Position numbers and translations under genes: made by a program. The notes beneath the pieces were generated by a model. That model saw only the letters and a program-made list of their open reading frames with translations, ran no database searches and was not told the DNA's origin. From Metallyticus violacea (lineage: Eukaryota > Arthropoda > Insecta > Mantodea > Metallyticidae): a stretch of DNA of 64,000 nucleotides. The stretch is taken from assembly GCA_030762175.1 (NCBI GenBank), contig CM060833.1, positions 69,406,001 to 69,470,000 on the forward strand, given 5' to 3'. This document shows, in pieces, positions 1-12,123 of this stretch (position 1 is its first letter; the number at the start of each line of letters is the position of its first letter).

Positions 1-1238
1 CATTTAACAAGCTTCACTGTGTGGGTTCCAACAGAATTTTTTAAAAATGTCTTATTTTTCGAAAGTTCTTAAATGAAAGTCCTATCATCTTTATTACTCC
101 TTTATCCTTACCTGATCTTTTTCTTTAGTTTGTTTCATTCTCTGTTACTGTCAAACCCAACTTCCAAATAATCAAACTTCCTTACATACTTAGTCTCAGA
201 TCCCTGTAACCACCCTTTCTCATTCTCTCCCCAAATTTATTTCCCTTCTTAAGCCTCACAGTTCTTGACCTTTTTTTATTTACATGAAGACTTCTCCTTA
301 CAAAAATTATCATGACCTTAACAGCTCTTGCTAATACATCATTTGAAACAGATCCTACTACTGTGAATACAGAGTAATGAATACCATGCCATTCTCACAA
401 TGCTTTTTAGAAATTATAACCTCTGAAAAAAGATAGGAAAGAATAGAAAAAAATTATAGTGTTGACAACTTTCAAATCATAGCTTACAATTGCTTTAAAT
501 ACTATGAATATTTTGTTCTGAAAAGAAGTCAGTTCTTACAAAACAACTACATATACTATAGCTAGATAGAAATCACCAGATTAATAAAAGTAAATCATAG
601 ATGGAGAAACATAGTGAGGTCAAGGAGAACAGAAAAATGTGCAAAATAAAGATGAAAAGCATCCTGTAACAACTTTGAATACCTTAATAATCACCAGAAA
701 TCATCTGCAACTGGCAGAATTGCATAACTTGCACCTATTTGAAATTGCCTTTGTACACTCTTAAGAAGAATGGGGTTGCAGAAACCATATCTTTGGAAAA
801 CATCAGAAGCAAAAACTGCAAATGTTGCTGCTACTGCATTCGCAATGACACTTTCAGTTCAATTTTCTAGTTATGCTATAAAGAGTAAATATATTTGTTT
901 GGACCATGTGCTCTCTGGCAGCTGAGCAAACAAAAGCCCATATGTAGTAATATGAATAATGTAAATCATTATGCTTCAATGTTTTATTTGTTAGGTTTCG
1001 CAAGCAAAAGTAATGTTTAACATTTGATGATGATGATAATAATAATAATACATTTTAATGGAAAAGACATATTTTAATTTTAAGGTATTTGTGTACAAAC
1101 ATAAAAACATAAATTAGCATCTTTGTTTTCAAAATAAATGGCAGATAAAGTGAAAAACTAAGTAGAAAATATAAATTTCCTTCATTTCATTTAAAAATAA
1201 TTATATTTCCATATTTATTTTGAAAACAAAAGATTACT

Positions 1239-1242
<4 letters not shown>
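1..1242. other. AT-rich DNA, no gene seen
   Basis: I see no coding exon, RNA gene or recognisable element here. A short GAT/AAT simple repeat lies near 1025-1049. If the dioxygenase-like exon at 2638-2814 (minus) is real, this stretch would be part of its intron. Confidence 0.5.

Positions 1243-1272
<30 letters not shown>
1243..1272. repeat. (GT)n microsatellite
   Basis: About 15 uninterrupted GT units. Confidence 0.95.
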
Positions 1273-1273
<1 letters not shown>

Positions 1274-2637
1274 ACATGTGCATACATAAATGCCTCATGT
1301 CAAATAAGCCTTTACAGTTGAAAGCTTATTATGTGCATACCAAACATGATTTTTACTTGCCAAAAATAACAAAACAATTCACACATGGATATCTCCCATT
1401 GCTAGACACTTCTGTTATGCATTTATAAATATGTCACATTTTTATGAATAGGATAAATTGTGCCAAATAAAGAATAATTACACTATTAAGTACAATATGT
1501 ATTTTTAGAAATGGGTTTAATAGAGGGGTTAGACAATTGGGAAAGACTTTAAAATTCTAAAAATGTGGGATTTGAAAAGCGGTGAGAATATGACTATAAA
1601 AGATGGGAGAAGAATGAAATATAAAAATAAATATTAAACATAAAATATGTAAACACAATACAGGTCAACAGAGAGCACTGCATTCCCCTTTTGGCAAAGC
1701 AGTGAAAAAGAACAAATAGCACTTCTCAAGAATTGGCATCAGAAAAGCCTAGTATTTGCAAAATAGGGTAAAGATTATACATTTTTCTCCTTCAAGCTAC
1801 AGAGTAAAACAAACTCAGAGAGGCATGGAATGAATTTAGGAAAAAAAGTTAACTGTTTTATATGAATAGCAGGAAAATGACAAAATTTTATAAATGCACG
1901 GTTTACTGAGCTGCTGTAGGCCTTTTGTATAATTTCACTCATGTTTTTGACGTTTATTATAACAGAAATATGTTGTGCTTGTCAATAACCAATCTGTAGC
2001 AAGGGTAGATTATTACTTGCTCATTCTGTTCGCCATTTATTGAAAGAGAGAATTTTGCACCCGAAACATGGAGTACGATTATGTCAAGCGTATCATTTTT
2101 AGGCATGCCAGTGTTGCCCGCAAGTGGGAATGGCGTGGTAGGATTCGGTGATTGGAGACTTTCCTCTTTCTCTAAGTTGCGTATCGTATTGTGTAGTAAT
2201 TTATGAAGTAGGCATGAACACATTCATACTGCGGTCATTGGCTAAAAAAGTGTATAGGTACATGTATTTGCAAAGTAGTAGGAGGATTCAATTCTCCGTT
2301 GGCTAGGAATAATAAGCACTGTATTTTTTTATGTGGCATTAGCTTGTAACAGTTTTTACTTAATAATTCTCGGATTTAAATCCATTATTCGTCTTACATT
2401 AGTGCGATAATTTGCAGTAATACAAATGTTATGAAGAGGAGACCAAATAAGTGCGCACCATGAAGCGTCTCTTTGCGCCGATGTATCTATTTTATAGGAT
2501 ATTTCAGCCTTGTCCGGGTCCTGTAAGTGTTGTCCTGCTTCTCTCACTTATATTTACATTTGCTAAAAATATTTTTATGTGCTTATGAAATTTAGTAACT
2601 TATAAGATAAACATAACATAAAAGTAATTAACATTAC
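1273..2637. other. no gene recognised
   Basis: Short minus-strand open frames at 1957-2223 and 2356-2547 have codon-like composition, but I could not match them to any family and neither has convincing splice sites. They could be exons downstream of 2638-2814 or chance frames. Confidence 0.35.
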
Positions 2638-2814
2638 CCTCGGGTCTGTCTTCTGTTTGTAGATTAATGCCGCGGACTTCGCATCCCACTTTGATTGGAG
2701 TGAGGGAGTAATATTTCATTTTAGAACATAATCTGCGGATAAAGCAGGTGGATATGCCTATAAATTCAAATGCATTTCTCAACATTGCAAAGACAATATA
2801 GTAATAACAATAAC
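2638..2814 (-). CDS. possible first coding exon of a TauD/TfdA-type dioxygenase (partial gene)
   Basis: On the minus strand a pyrimidine-rich acceptor (CTTTCCTTTTAG, bases 2826-2815) opens an exon. Its ATG at 2785 starts a 49-codon frame ending at a donor GAGG/GTAATG (donor from 2637), phase 1. The peptide has an arginine-bearing, weakly amphipathic start (MLRNAFEF...FIRRLCSK) that could be a mitochondrial presequence. It is followed by SLTPIKVGCEVRGINL, which resembles the N-terminal 'LTP...GAEVxGxDL' strand of TauD/TfdA (2-oxoglutarate, Fe(II)-dependent) dioxygenases. The catalytic HxD...H motif would be in later exons, which would lie beyond the left edge. I did not find the next exon between 1 and 2600. 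The family call rests on about 16 residues and is tentative; a chance frame is possible. Confidence 0.33.
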
Positions 2815-2917
2815 CTAAAAGGAAAGTCGCACCTACCATAAAATTCTATGATACTTTCTGCGCGCACCTATCGATCATTCAATTGTCATTGGCACAGAAT
2901 TGTTTTTGGCTTGATGC

Positions 2918-3015
2918 AAAAAAAAAAAAAAAAAAAAAAAAAGCCTGTAACATTTGTTATTTGTATGGATTCAAAACCAGCAAGGCTGATATTGCACTTC
3001 AAAAAAAAAAAAAAA
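2918..3015. repeat. two poly-A tracts
   Basis: Runs of A at 2918-2942 and 3001-3015 flank a short unique segment. They may be retroposon tails, but no body was recognised. Confidence 0.85.
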
Positions 3016-4979
3016 CGCTTTGATGACTATTATGCAGCGCAATGTACCGGATAGGCCAATTTCCTAATCGTCCTGAGCACAGAATAAAGTAATATTTTGA
3101 GCATCCGCTGCCTATAATTTATACACAATACACTGTCGATGCTTACATAACCTATGCATTTACTTGTGCAGTATTGGTTACTCCCTTGCCGTCTCTGTTC
3201 TCGTGGATGTAGGTTAAGTTTACGCTTACCCGTAGTGAAATTTTCGGAGCTGCTAGAGCGACAGCGGAAAGAGCCGAACTCCTCAGTCCCGAATAGCAGT
3301 AGTGCAACGTTGCAGTTATAAATTGATATTTGCGAATTCTTTTTCTGCTGATATCAAAGAAAATTTATCACCATTATCCGTTCCTATCAATTTGAATTTA
3401 TGAAAAGGAGGCGAGCGTAGCCAACCATTGGGTCCACCGGTTTCTAGGATTTACCCCAGGTTAGCGTTAAGGTAGGTGTTTGTATATATTAATTAATTGC
3501 GAATTCCAATAAGACAACGCGTGGTAAAAAGTAAAAAACTTTTTTTCTTTTTTAATGTTGCAACCAGAAAGTTACGGAAGACAACGCATAGGTTACATTA
3601 CATTTAACAAAAAATTAATACATGCAATATTTACGTTTTACAAACGCCCACGAATCTTTATAAGCTTTATATTTCAAGTTAACATTTAACATATTAACTG
3701 AAAAATTCTCGGAGGTGCTACAGCTCTAGTTTCGAGCGATAGCAGAGAAAAATTGCCGTGGACCTCGGCAAAACAGCCCAGAAGATTTTAACTGTTTTAA
3801 CTACAACATCGGCCGTGAAAGCCTAAGAAGTACTATAGCAGAGAAAAATGCCTATTGAGCCTTCTCCGTTCGGGACTGTATTCGCCTCTCTGCTATCGCT
3901 CGGGACTGGAACTTTAAGCTTTAGCACTTTCGAGAAATTTTCTCTTGGTAAGGGTAAGTGATATACTGGCGCTATTTTCCACTAGATAGTCGATTACAAG
4001 TTTGAACATAATGCATTCTGGAGCTTGAAGCTGATATTTTGGCGGGAGAAAGTTCAGAGCAAATATTCTTGTGCACGGATTCAAAGGGGTGGGGCAGGGA
4101 GCCCAGATCATATGACAATTATAAAGTTTAGTGGTCCCGCACTTACATACTTCTTGCCCTCGTTATTTTCCATTGTCGAGTAGCAATTATGTGACATACA
4201 TATTTTTTTCATTATCGCATTAGTTATTTTTAATACAATTAGTAGCAAGAAAGGACATTGTCTATTGTTAATATTGAGTTGAAGCTGTTGAAATAAAAAG
4301 TTTCCGCCATAAAATTGATTTGACAGAAATAGAACCCGGGTTCACTCCGTAAGAGGCTGCAATGTTATTTTATTATATCTTAATATGCGACTTTTTATAT
4401 TATAATACAATGAAATATAAATGAGCATAATTATAACTACCTTCATTTAGTTTGCGCAGATGATTTTAATAATCGAAAATTTAATATAGGTCTGGAGGAA
4501 AAGATTTGCAGATTGCAGAAATCTGTTTTCAATAATGGAAAAGCGGTAATGAAAAAACAAATCTACCCACTTGTCTTATTTAAGTATCCATTTGAAACAG
4601 ATCGTTTTATTTGTTTGAATCTCAAGGCTAAAACTGTAATCTGTTAATTGTTGATTCAAACACAACTTCCAATCACAAGAACTTCTCTCAGTAGTACTCA
4701 ATGGAATTAAATGTGCAGTTCGAAATTCTATACTTGGTGGTCCCTTATTATAAGATGTCGAAACGCAAAATTCGGATAATGTATTGCAGCTCATTTAAAG
4801 GTCGTGTGCTGAAGCTGAAGGTAAGGATCGGGCATACGAAAAAGTAGTACCGAATAGTGATTGTGTCACAAAATTGAACGCCATTACCAGTAGTGGCAAT
4901 AAGTGTGAACAGGAAACATAATTAGGAAGAGGAGCTATATTTAATGGTTGCGATGAACTTGGCATAGGACATTTTGTGA
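3016..4979. other. no gene; short inverted repeat cluster
   Basis: No coding exon was recognised. The 21-mer at 3728-3748 (core CGAGCGATAGCAGAGA) is nearly the reverse complement of 3887-3907. A diverged relative of the same sequence lies at 3233-3300, so the area contains a small, decayed foldback or duplicated segment. The right part (about 4500-4980) may be the undetected 5' end of the hAT relic that follows. Confidence 0.5.
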
Positions 4980-7058
4980 ACCAAGATTTTCGCAATGACG
5001 ATACTATTTATAAAACCCCAATTAGTCCGTGGGTAGACAATTTCCTTTGGTTTGCTTATAATACAAAGGATGAAGGTGCTTACTGTTGGGTGTGTGTTCT
5101 ATTTGGTCCTAAGGAGGGAGGTAGTAGTAGGGTTCAAGTACAATCTAGTTTTTAAGCCTCTAAACGAATTTAAGAAGGCACTTGAAATATTCAGAGAACA
5201 GTTATCATAAAATAGCCCTCTTTAAAAGTGAAACTTTTAGGAGAGTGTATGAAGGGGAACAAGAAATTGTTGAAGTTCAATGGAACAATGAAATGAAAAT
5301 TGTATGAAATAGGTGTCCATTTTGAAGAGCATTATTCTATGCGGTCGCCAGAACTTTCCACTTCGAGAGAACGGGGATAACGTTGCCATTGATTTAAAGC
5401 ATGGGTTTGAAGGTGAAAATAGGGGGAATTAAAAGGAACTTCTTAAATTTTGAGTTGAAGCTGGGAATGAAATTGTCAGAGGCCATCTTGCAAAGGCACC
5501 TAAAAAGTCTGCTCTAACAAGTAAAACAATACAAAATGTTGATAAACTGTTGTGTTGTCATAATTGAAAACAAAATTATAGATGAAGTTAAGAGAGGAAA
5601 ATTTTGCTCTATTCTACTTGACGAAACTACGAACATCAGTCCAAATGAACAATTAACATTTTGTTCATCTAGAAAAGTGTTGTGTGAGAAGAATTTTAGT
5701 TTTTTGTAACGCACGATTTAAGTGGTGAAGGATTGTGTAAGTTAATACTGAATGAACTGCGAGACTTGAGATTAGACATTTCGAATCTGCGAGACTTGAG
5801 ATTAGAAATTTCAATCTGCATGGACAAGGATACGATGATGGTGCAAATTATTCAGGACACATTCGTTGCGTACAAGCCCATATTTTAGCAGTTCAACCCC
5901 TTGCGTTCTATACGCATTGTGTCGCGCATTGCCTGCATCTGTTGGTTTCTAAAACGTATTCTTTCACTTCCATTAGACAAGCTCTTGACACAATCGGTGA
6001 AATTGTGTATCTCGCTAGGGAGTCTAATAAGCGGTCATCGCCCATCAAAGACAAAATCAGTTCAGTTGTGCTCTCAACATACAAAAGCAAATTGATATCA
6101 TTGTGTGAAACTTGTTAGATTGAGCGGCACAATGCTATTTCACAGTTTAAGGATATTTTCCCTGTAATCGTATTATTCCTAGAAGAAGTCTTTGAGTAAA
6201 AGTGCACGTATTTTACTAAACTCTATCCTAAAGTTCCAGTTAATAATTGCTTGATTTATCATAGTCGTAACGTTCAGTATAACTGTAAGCCTTTCCAGAC
6301 AACTACAAAATCCGAGCATTGATCTAGTTCAGTGTTACGGAATGATTGAAAGAGTTAAAATTCCTTAAAAGAATGTCGAGAAAATCAAACTTTTCATTCT
6401 GTTTTTTAAACCACTAGCACATTTGCAAAAGATGTTGATGTAGTAGTCAAGGTTCCTCGAATAACGTCCAGACAAACTTAACGAAGCATTATTCTTACTA
6501 AACTTCTCCAGAAGATCATTATCGCATTAATTTTTTTCTTCCATTTTTGGATTATATTTTCAATGAATTGTCCACTAGATTCTCACGTGATAAACACAAC
6601 CATATTCTGAAACTTCACTCCTGATTCCAGCTTTTCCGAATGACCTGAATTCAGATATTGACGATTTAGTAAAAGATGCAAGCATTTATGAACAAGACTT
6701 GCCAGGAACTATTACAAAACTTCAAAGTGAATTAAAAATATTGTTTAACTTTTGGAAAACGCAACAAAGCAAATCGAAAACGGCTATGAAGCGCTTCTCC
6801 TTCTGCAATCAAAAGTAACTTCTCTCCAAACGTCAGGGAACTTCTAATATCATGTGCGTCATACCAGTAAAAACATGCATGGTCGAAAGGTCATTTTCAA
6901 CATTAAGGCGGGTGAAAACTTATCTAAGATCTAATATGCAACAGGATAAACAGAATGGTTTGGTGCTACTTAATATCCACCACAACAATGAGGTGATTCC
7001 AGAGGTAGTAATTAATCTTTTCGTAAGAAAACATTCCAGGAGATTACAGCTTCAATGA
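4980..7058 (+). pseudogene. hAT transposase relic 1 (ZMYM1/DUF4371-like)
   Basis: A cut-and-paste hAT transposase in ruins, readable only by switching frames. Pieces appear in the family order. First comes a TTF-type zinc-finger-like segment (FLWFAYN...GAYCWVCVLFG, about 5025-5110). The DUF4371 region follows: ILKSIILCGRQNFPLRENGD (5319 on), ILLDETTNIS (about 5610) and GQGYDDGANYSG (about 5822), with an 'AHCLHLLVS' stretch near 5930. A 'ERHNAISQFKDIFP' block follows near 6125. Last is the C-terminal dimerisation motif VERSFSTLRRVKTYLRS and LLNIHHNNE (6852-7058), the longest intact part. Many stops and frameshifts make it inactive. The 5' TIR was not found; AGATCCGCGCCTG near 7377 resembles a hAT-type terminus. 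A 30-bp direct duplication (5761-5820) lies inside it. Confidence 0.85.
5761..5819 (+). repeat. 30-bp tandem duplication inside hAT relic 1
   Basis: The sequence GAGACTTGAGATTAGA... occurs at 5761-5790 and again at 5791-5819 with two small differences. It duplicates part of the transposase reading. Confidence 0.9.
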
Positions 7059-7776
7059 CACGTAAGTTACAACATTATTATCACAGTACACTTTTTCTGG
7101 GTGTAATTAATTTATTTTTATTTACATATTGTATTCATGGAATTATATGCAACACATTCACATTTTTTGGAATATAAACCGAATGTGTGTTTTTAAAAAG
7201 ATTGGTCATTTTCTGTGGAACTGTGGCTCATTATTTACAATTAGAATCTGCATCACAGCAGGTAATTTAAATATTATTTTATTTACTTAAATATTTAGTT
7301 AGCTGTTTTACTATGAGTTTAATTAAGATATATTCATATGGGGTAATCTATTGGGTCTCCCTGTCGAATATTTCTAGATCCGCGCCTGTGTGTATACCAA
7401 TTAGCGTTCTTTAGTTTATTAATGTGAATGTATAGAGTTGCGAGGAATATGACGTAAGTGACTGTTAGAAGAAGATCACCACCACCATCATCATCATCAT
7501 CATCATCATCAACAACAATGATGCAACACCTTGTTCCCATGAACAAGTTGGCTTCCCCTGACATTGCGATATTATAGTGGACTTCTGAGGCCGAGACCTG
7601 CTTGGAGCGCCGCTATGTTTTCCCAGTGGAGATGACGGTGAAGGTTATATAGTTTTGACGTTGGAGCTGTAACGCTATCTGGCATTCACCTTCTCAAGAT
7701 AAGGAGAAACTCCTAAAATAGTTTACCGATACAGCTTAAATCGAAGACCATAGGATTAACACAAACTCTACAGCTT

Positions 7777-7850
<74 letters not shown>

Positions 7851-7940
7851 GTCTTTTTCTTCATTTTCAACGATATGTTGCATTCGATTTGACTACAGAG
7901 GCTATTCTTTGTTTATAGATTACGATGAATGTTTAAATAA
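7059..7940. other. intergenic, simple repeats only
   Basis: No gene seen. A CAC/CAT trinucleotide run lies at 7477-7516 and an (ATT)n run of about 70 bp at 7779-7848. Confidence 0.7.
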
Positions 7941-8062
7941 CATCGGTTTTGCCATTTTAAATTGTTGGGTACCACGCTGTAAAAGCGATAGAAATAAAAA
8001 TAAGGTTTTTTTGTTTTTTGTAAAGGATTGTGGACGGCAAGGTTTATAAACACATGCAACAC
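7941..8062 (+). pseudogene. possible THAP-type zinc-finger fragment
   Basis: A short plus-strand reading, NCWVPRCKSDRNKNKVFLFF followed by VKDCGRQ, resembles the start of a THAP domain (C-x-V-P-x-C-K-S ... F ... K ... R). THAP domains occur in P-element-type transposases and host proteins. No downstream AVPTIF box or the second Cys/His pair was seen, so this is at best a fragment. Confidence 0.3.
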
Positions 8063-8213
8063 TAGTAGCTTCCATACACCAAATCAAGGCAATGCGCGCT
8101 CACTCTGTCAACAATCTCAGTATACTGACTGTGGTTAACTATTAACATGCACCCTACAAAGTCAATTTTTGGCGTACGATTGTTTGTTTCTGTGCGTTAC
8201 AACTGTTCTCCCC

Positions 8214-8558
8214 GCCTGCATTTGTCGAAGTCACACTACCAACGCTCCGCATCGATGCACCATTCCCTGGGTTCTCCGCTGCCTTTCGTGAAAGGAGGCG
8301 TGACCTCATCATCAGGTAAGTTTGACTTGACCTTACAGACAACCCACAAATTGCAGTCCAGCGGCCGAAGTCCCGAACGACAGCAGGAAGCAGTGTATTC
8401 CTCAATCTCGAACTGAGAATATGTTAGTGTGGAGTTGTATTATTTATTTTTTAAACGCAACGTAACCTAACTTAACCTAAAATTGCCACCTATGTGTTGT
8501 TGTCCCTAAAAAGGAACATTTATTCTATTAAGAAAAGGGTAGACAAATTTGAAGATTG

Positions 8559-8616
<58 letters not shown>

Positions 8617-8640
8617 TTGGGCCGTGGGGGGAATCGTAAA
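8214..8640 (-). repeat. fragments of SINE family 2
   Basis: Two pieces match the adjacent copy at 8647-8960. Bases 8214-8320 match its head flank (CATTTGT..GAAGTCAC ... GTGAAAGGAGGCGTGAC). Bases 8482-8560 match its tail (CCCTAAAAA..AACATTTATT ... GTAGACAAATT). The tRNA-like part is missing, and a (GA)n run at 8561-8613 interrupts the tail piece. Confidence 0.6.
8561..8613. repeat. (GA)n microsatellite
   Basis: About 26 GA units. Confidence 0.95.
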
Positions 8641-8646
8641 AGTAAA

Positions 8647-8960
8647 ATTGCAACCTCTACGTTGTCCTCCCTAAAAAGTAACATTATTTAGAACCATGTA
8701 GACAAATTATGAAGATGATAAGAGAAAAAATATATACTGGGGGAGAGGATCGAACCCAAGACCTTCGCTTTGACAGCAAAATACTCTAACCAACTGAGTT
8801 TAACGGGTTAACGTTGACGTCAAGGTAATTATCCACCTACATTTGTTAAGTCACGCTGCCTGCTATTGGGATGGGCTTTCTCCACTGCCGTTCGTGAAAG
8901 GAGGCGTGACTCCAGCATCAGCCGCGACTTCTTAGCCGCAGGATGGTTAATCTGTGGTCA
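8647..8960 (-). mobile_element. SINE family 2 copy (tRNA-derived)
   Basis: On the minus strand it holds a tRNA-like promoter: an A-box-like stretch (CAGTTGGTTAGAG, around 8795) and a B-box-like GGTTCGATCC (around 8750). These are the internal RNA polymerase III signals of tRNA-derived SINEs. The flanks on both sides are shared with the copy at 37733-38000, so the repeat unit is larger than the tRNA part. It is not a functional tRNA: the acceptor and T stems do not pair. Confidence 0.6.
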
Positions 8961-9055
8961 GTCTCTGCACGGCAAAGGTTTGTTCAACTCTTTCAGTTCT
9001 CGTTTCGCACGATCTTTTAACTTGATAACGCAACAATTATGGTGTCTGGAATGTG

Positions 9056-9107
<52 letters not shown>

Positions 9108-9569
9108 TATATAAAATTTAGAAAATAGAGAGATTAAATTAATCTCTGAATTAATGCAATGTATACCTTATAACTGTGCACAGTGCACGTTCTTTTTATT
9201 GGTACTTTTAAAAACTGGAAGGCAAAGAAATTATGAGTCACAGAAAACCAGTTTTCTCTTGAATGGTGTGATAAATGCCGGCGAATAAGTGCGCTCAGAA
9301 AACTGGTCCTTTCCCAAAAGACCCACTTACGAATAGATCTTTCAGCTGTCATTATTATAAAGTTAAAACAAAAACTAGACAAGCAATACATAGGATTTGG
9401 TTATGTTACTAATTCTAAATGGGATGTGTTTTGGCTCTTCGCTGACCGAAGTAAAAGATGCGTGGAAGTGATGGTACAATTAAAGATTGACAGGCAAAGG
9501 AAAAAATACCAAATAGCATGAAACCTTAGTTACCCATCTTACATCCTGTTTAACATACGAGAGGTAGAA
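8961..9569. other. no gene; (AAT)n run
   Basis: An (AAT)n microsatellite occupies 9058-9106. No exon was recognised. Confidence 0.65.
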
Positions 9570-11085
9570 GAAAAGTAAATCTTTTGTGTCACAGTTTCTC
9601 AAGGAAGAACATATTAAAATAATTTATATAATGTTACGCATATTGAACGTAATATTAACATTGGCTCGTAGTAATATACCTTTTCGAGGTCATGATAAAA
9701 GATCTGTGTCCCATAACAGGGGATTTTTAAGTATTATTGAACTGCTAACTATATATGACCTATTACTAAAAGCCTACATTGACAATGAGAAAAGTAGGAC
9801 CAAATATTTAAGCTCCTAAATACAAAATTACATAATTTCACTCTTGTCGCAATATTAAAGTATATTGTAAAATTATTAAACAGTTTCCATTTTTCCCGTC
9901 TTGTTAGATACAATTCAGGACATAAGTAGGGGTGATCAGTTAAATGTAATTATTTGACACGGACTGGAAAAATCAGTAAACATTTGCGAATCTTTTATTG
10001 GGTTCTATAAAATTTGTGAGACTGGAAAAATCGTTCGGCAAGGTAATCATCAAGATATTGGAAAATAATGAATTAGATATTAACAAATGTCGCTGCCAAG
10101 AATATGATGGTACACCCATAATGTGAGTGGAAGATACCATGCTTTGCAAACACGTATCAAAGATAAGAGTGGCAACAGTTGATTATGTACACTGGGCGGA
10201 TCATAATTTAAATTTAGTGTTGAATGATTCCGTTGGTGACATTTTAGAATTAAGGGACTCTTATAGAGTGAGTATATATGTATTTTTAGTAAAAGTTTGC
10301 CGTGATGGCAGAAAACTAAATGCAATTTGAAGATTTATTGGTGTTAAAAGGTGGATTTTGCAAGGGATAACATGACTTGAGAATATACTTTTGATCTCGA
10401 AGAATTCGTCTGAAAAAATGCAACCCTTGCATTGGTGAAAGACCACAGTTCCTTTCAATTTATAGTATGCTGGTTTTCCAGTGTAGAATATTACAGTACA
10501 CCAACATTGTTTTAAAACATTTACTAGAAATTTTATTGACAGCCATATCACTGTTAAAACAAGCCCGAAATAATATGATGGAGTGGAAGCAGCAAATTTC
10601 AAATATTGTTTTAAAGGAAGCAAAGAAAATCTCAAATTCCTGGAAATCGACCCTTTTTCAAAACACCACTAAAAGGGCGGTTAAGAAGTTATGCGGTGAA
10701 TTGGCAATTGACGAAAGAATGCAGAAGAAAGGTTCCAAGTATATATTTTAGCAGTTGCTTGGGCATATAATTCATCAGCATAAAGATTGTTTTGAAAGCA
10801 TGAACAACATCTTAGCTAAATTCTCGCTGCCCTAGCCATAAAAACTCAGTACCTTAACTGAAAAGGTAAAGATGGGAAAATCCTGCGAATACTATGCTAC
10901 GTACAGATTTATATTCTCCTCAGCAATTGATTAGTTTTCGAGCCATTATGAAGGAAGAGATGTGTAAACATTTAACAATAAAGAAACTAACAGAATTATT
11001 AATTGGTGAAAAGTTTTTTATTGCCAACATTGTTCCTGATCTATGTACAGTACTACAACTTTTCCAACGGCCGAGAGCTCATTAG
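9570..11085 (+). pseudogene. hAT transposase relic 2 (ZMYM1/DUF4371-like)
   Basis: Diverged hAT transposase pieces in family order. DUF4371-like IPFRGHDKRS and a following ELL..YD segment lie at 9586-9819. ILENNELDINKCRCQEYDG lies around 10058-10106, and the conserved HNLNLVLNDSV near 10200. A helical middle region follows at 10467-10751, then a weak C-terminal stretch around 10960-11085 (FIANIVPDLCTVLQL). The reading then ends without the SFS-L-K dimerisation motif, so the 3' end is truncated. Stops and frameshifts occur throughout. It differs from relic 1 at most positions, so it is a separate lineage or a much older insertion, not a recent duplicate. Confidence 0.7.
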
Positions 11086-11321
11086 TCATAAAGACTTAAC
11101 CTGCGTAGTGCAATGTTGCAGGTGAGATTTGAGTTCATTACCTGTACTCTCCTTTGAAAATGAAGACAGCAGGGAAGTCAGGAAGTCGCCATTGAGTTTC
11201 TGTCGAAGAAGCAAATGCACTTGGAAAATTATAGAATAAGCCCGTTGTTGTTGGTCTTGTTCTTGTTCTTCTTGTTCTTGTTCATGTTCTTGTTCTTCTT
11301 GTTCTTGTTCTTCTTCTTATT

Positions 11322-11322
11322 C

Positions 11323-11413
<91 letters not shown>

Positions 11414-11415
11414 TA
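11322..11415. repeat. (ATT)n microsatellite
   Basis: About 31 ATT units; complementary to the AAT run at 11599-11676. Confidence 0.95.
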
Positions 11416-11597
11416 ATTGCATTTGGCATGCGTCAATACGAATACATTTAACACAGCAATGCAACTTTTAACACGTGGAGATACCAGAGGGCGACACAGA
11501 AAGTAGTGTTTTTTGGTGCTCATGCTTTCAGTTATACTACTGACTTGGGCATCTAAAAATTTTGGTGCAATTTATCTGTTATTGGACACTTCTTGAA

Positions 11598-11598
<1 letters not shown>

Positions 11599-11676
<78 letters not shown>
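11599..11676. repeat. (AAT)n microsatellite
   Basis: About 26 AAT units, inverted relative to the ATT run 184 bp upstream. Confidence 0.95.
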
Positions 11677-11677
<1 letters not shown>

Positions 11678-12072
11678 GCAGTTTGTTGTTTTCTACATAT
11701 CTGTTTGAAAGTAATTCATTATTTTTCTCTAGAAATTTTCTCATTTTATGAGTGGGCGGTGTGTGTGAACCATCGCCAGGATTTTTCTCAAGGCTCATAT
11801 TATAGGTGTACCATTATATTCTTGGCAGTAAAAACCAATTTCATTCCAAACACGCGATTCTTAGTCTCCCAATTTATAATGACGCCTTTCACAGCTAACA
11901 TAATATCAGCAACTGTAAATTTCTTTTATTATTTCGCTTATCTTTACAGTTTTTAGACCGTGAATTCCTCGGAATTAATTCCCTTGCACACAATAATTTT
12001 GGATATTTGTACTTTCTCGAAATAAGTCCCTGTTGGTGCTATTTACTTGCTGAAGTTGTTCATTAAAACACA

Positions 12073-12074
<2 letters not shown>

Positions 12075-12120
<46 letters not shown>
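12075..12120. repeat. (CT)n microsatellite
   Basis: About 23 CT units. Confidence 0.95.

Positions 12121-12123
<3 letters not shown>

Noticed and set aside
3229..3300. 5' UTR exon for the dioxygenase-like gene (minus strand, donor GGGTAAGC)
   Set aside because: The segment resembles 3705-3775, so it may only be part of a small duplicated foldback; no transcript evidence.
8745..8800. Functional tRNA gene on the minus strand
   Set aside because: A and B boxes are present but the acceptor and T stems do not pair, and the segment recurs with flanks as a SINE.
11215..11464. Open frames of poly-Tyr / poly-Asn
   Set aside because: They are translations of the ATT/AAT microsatellite.
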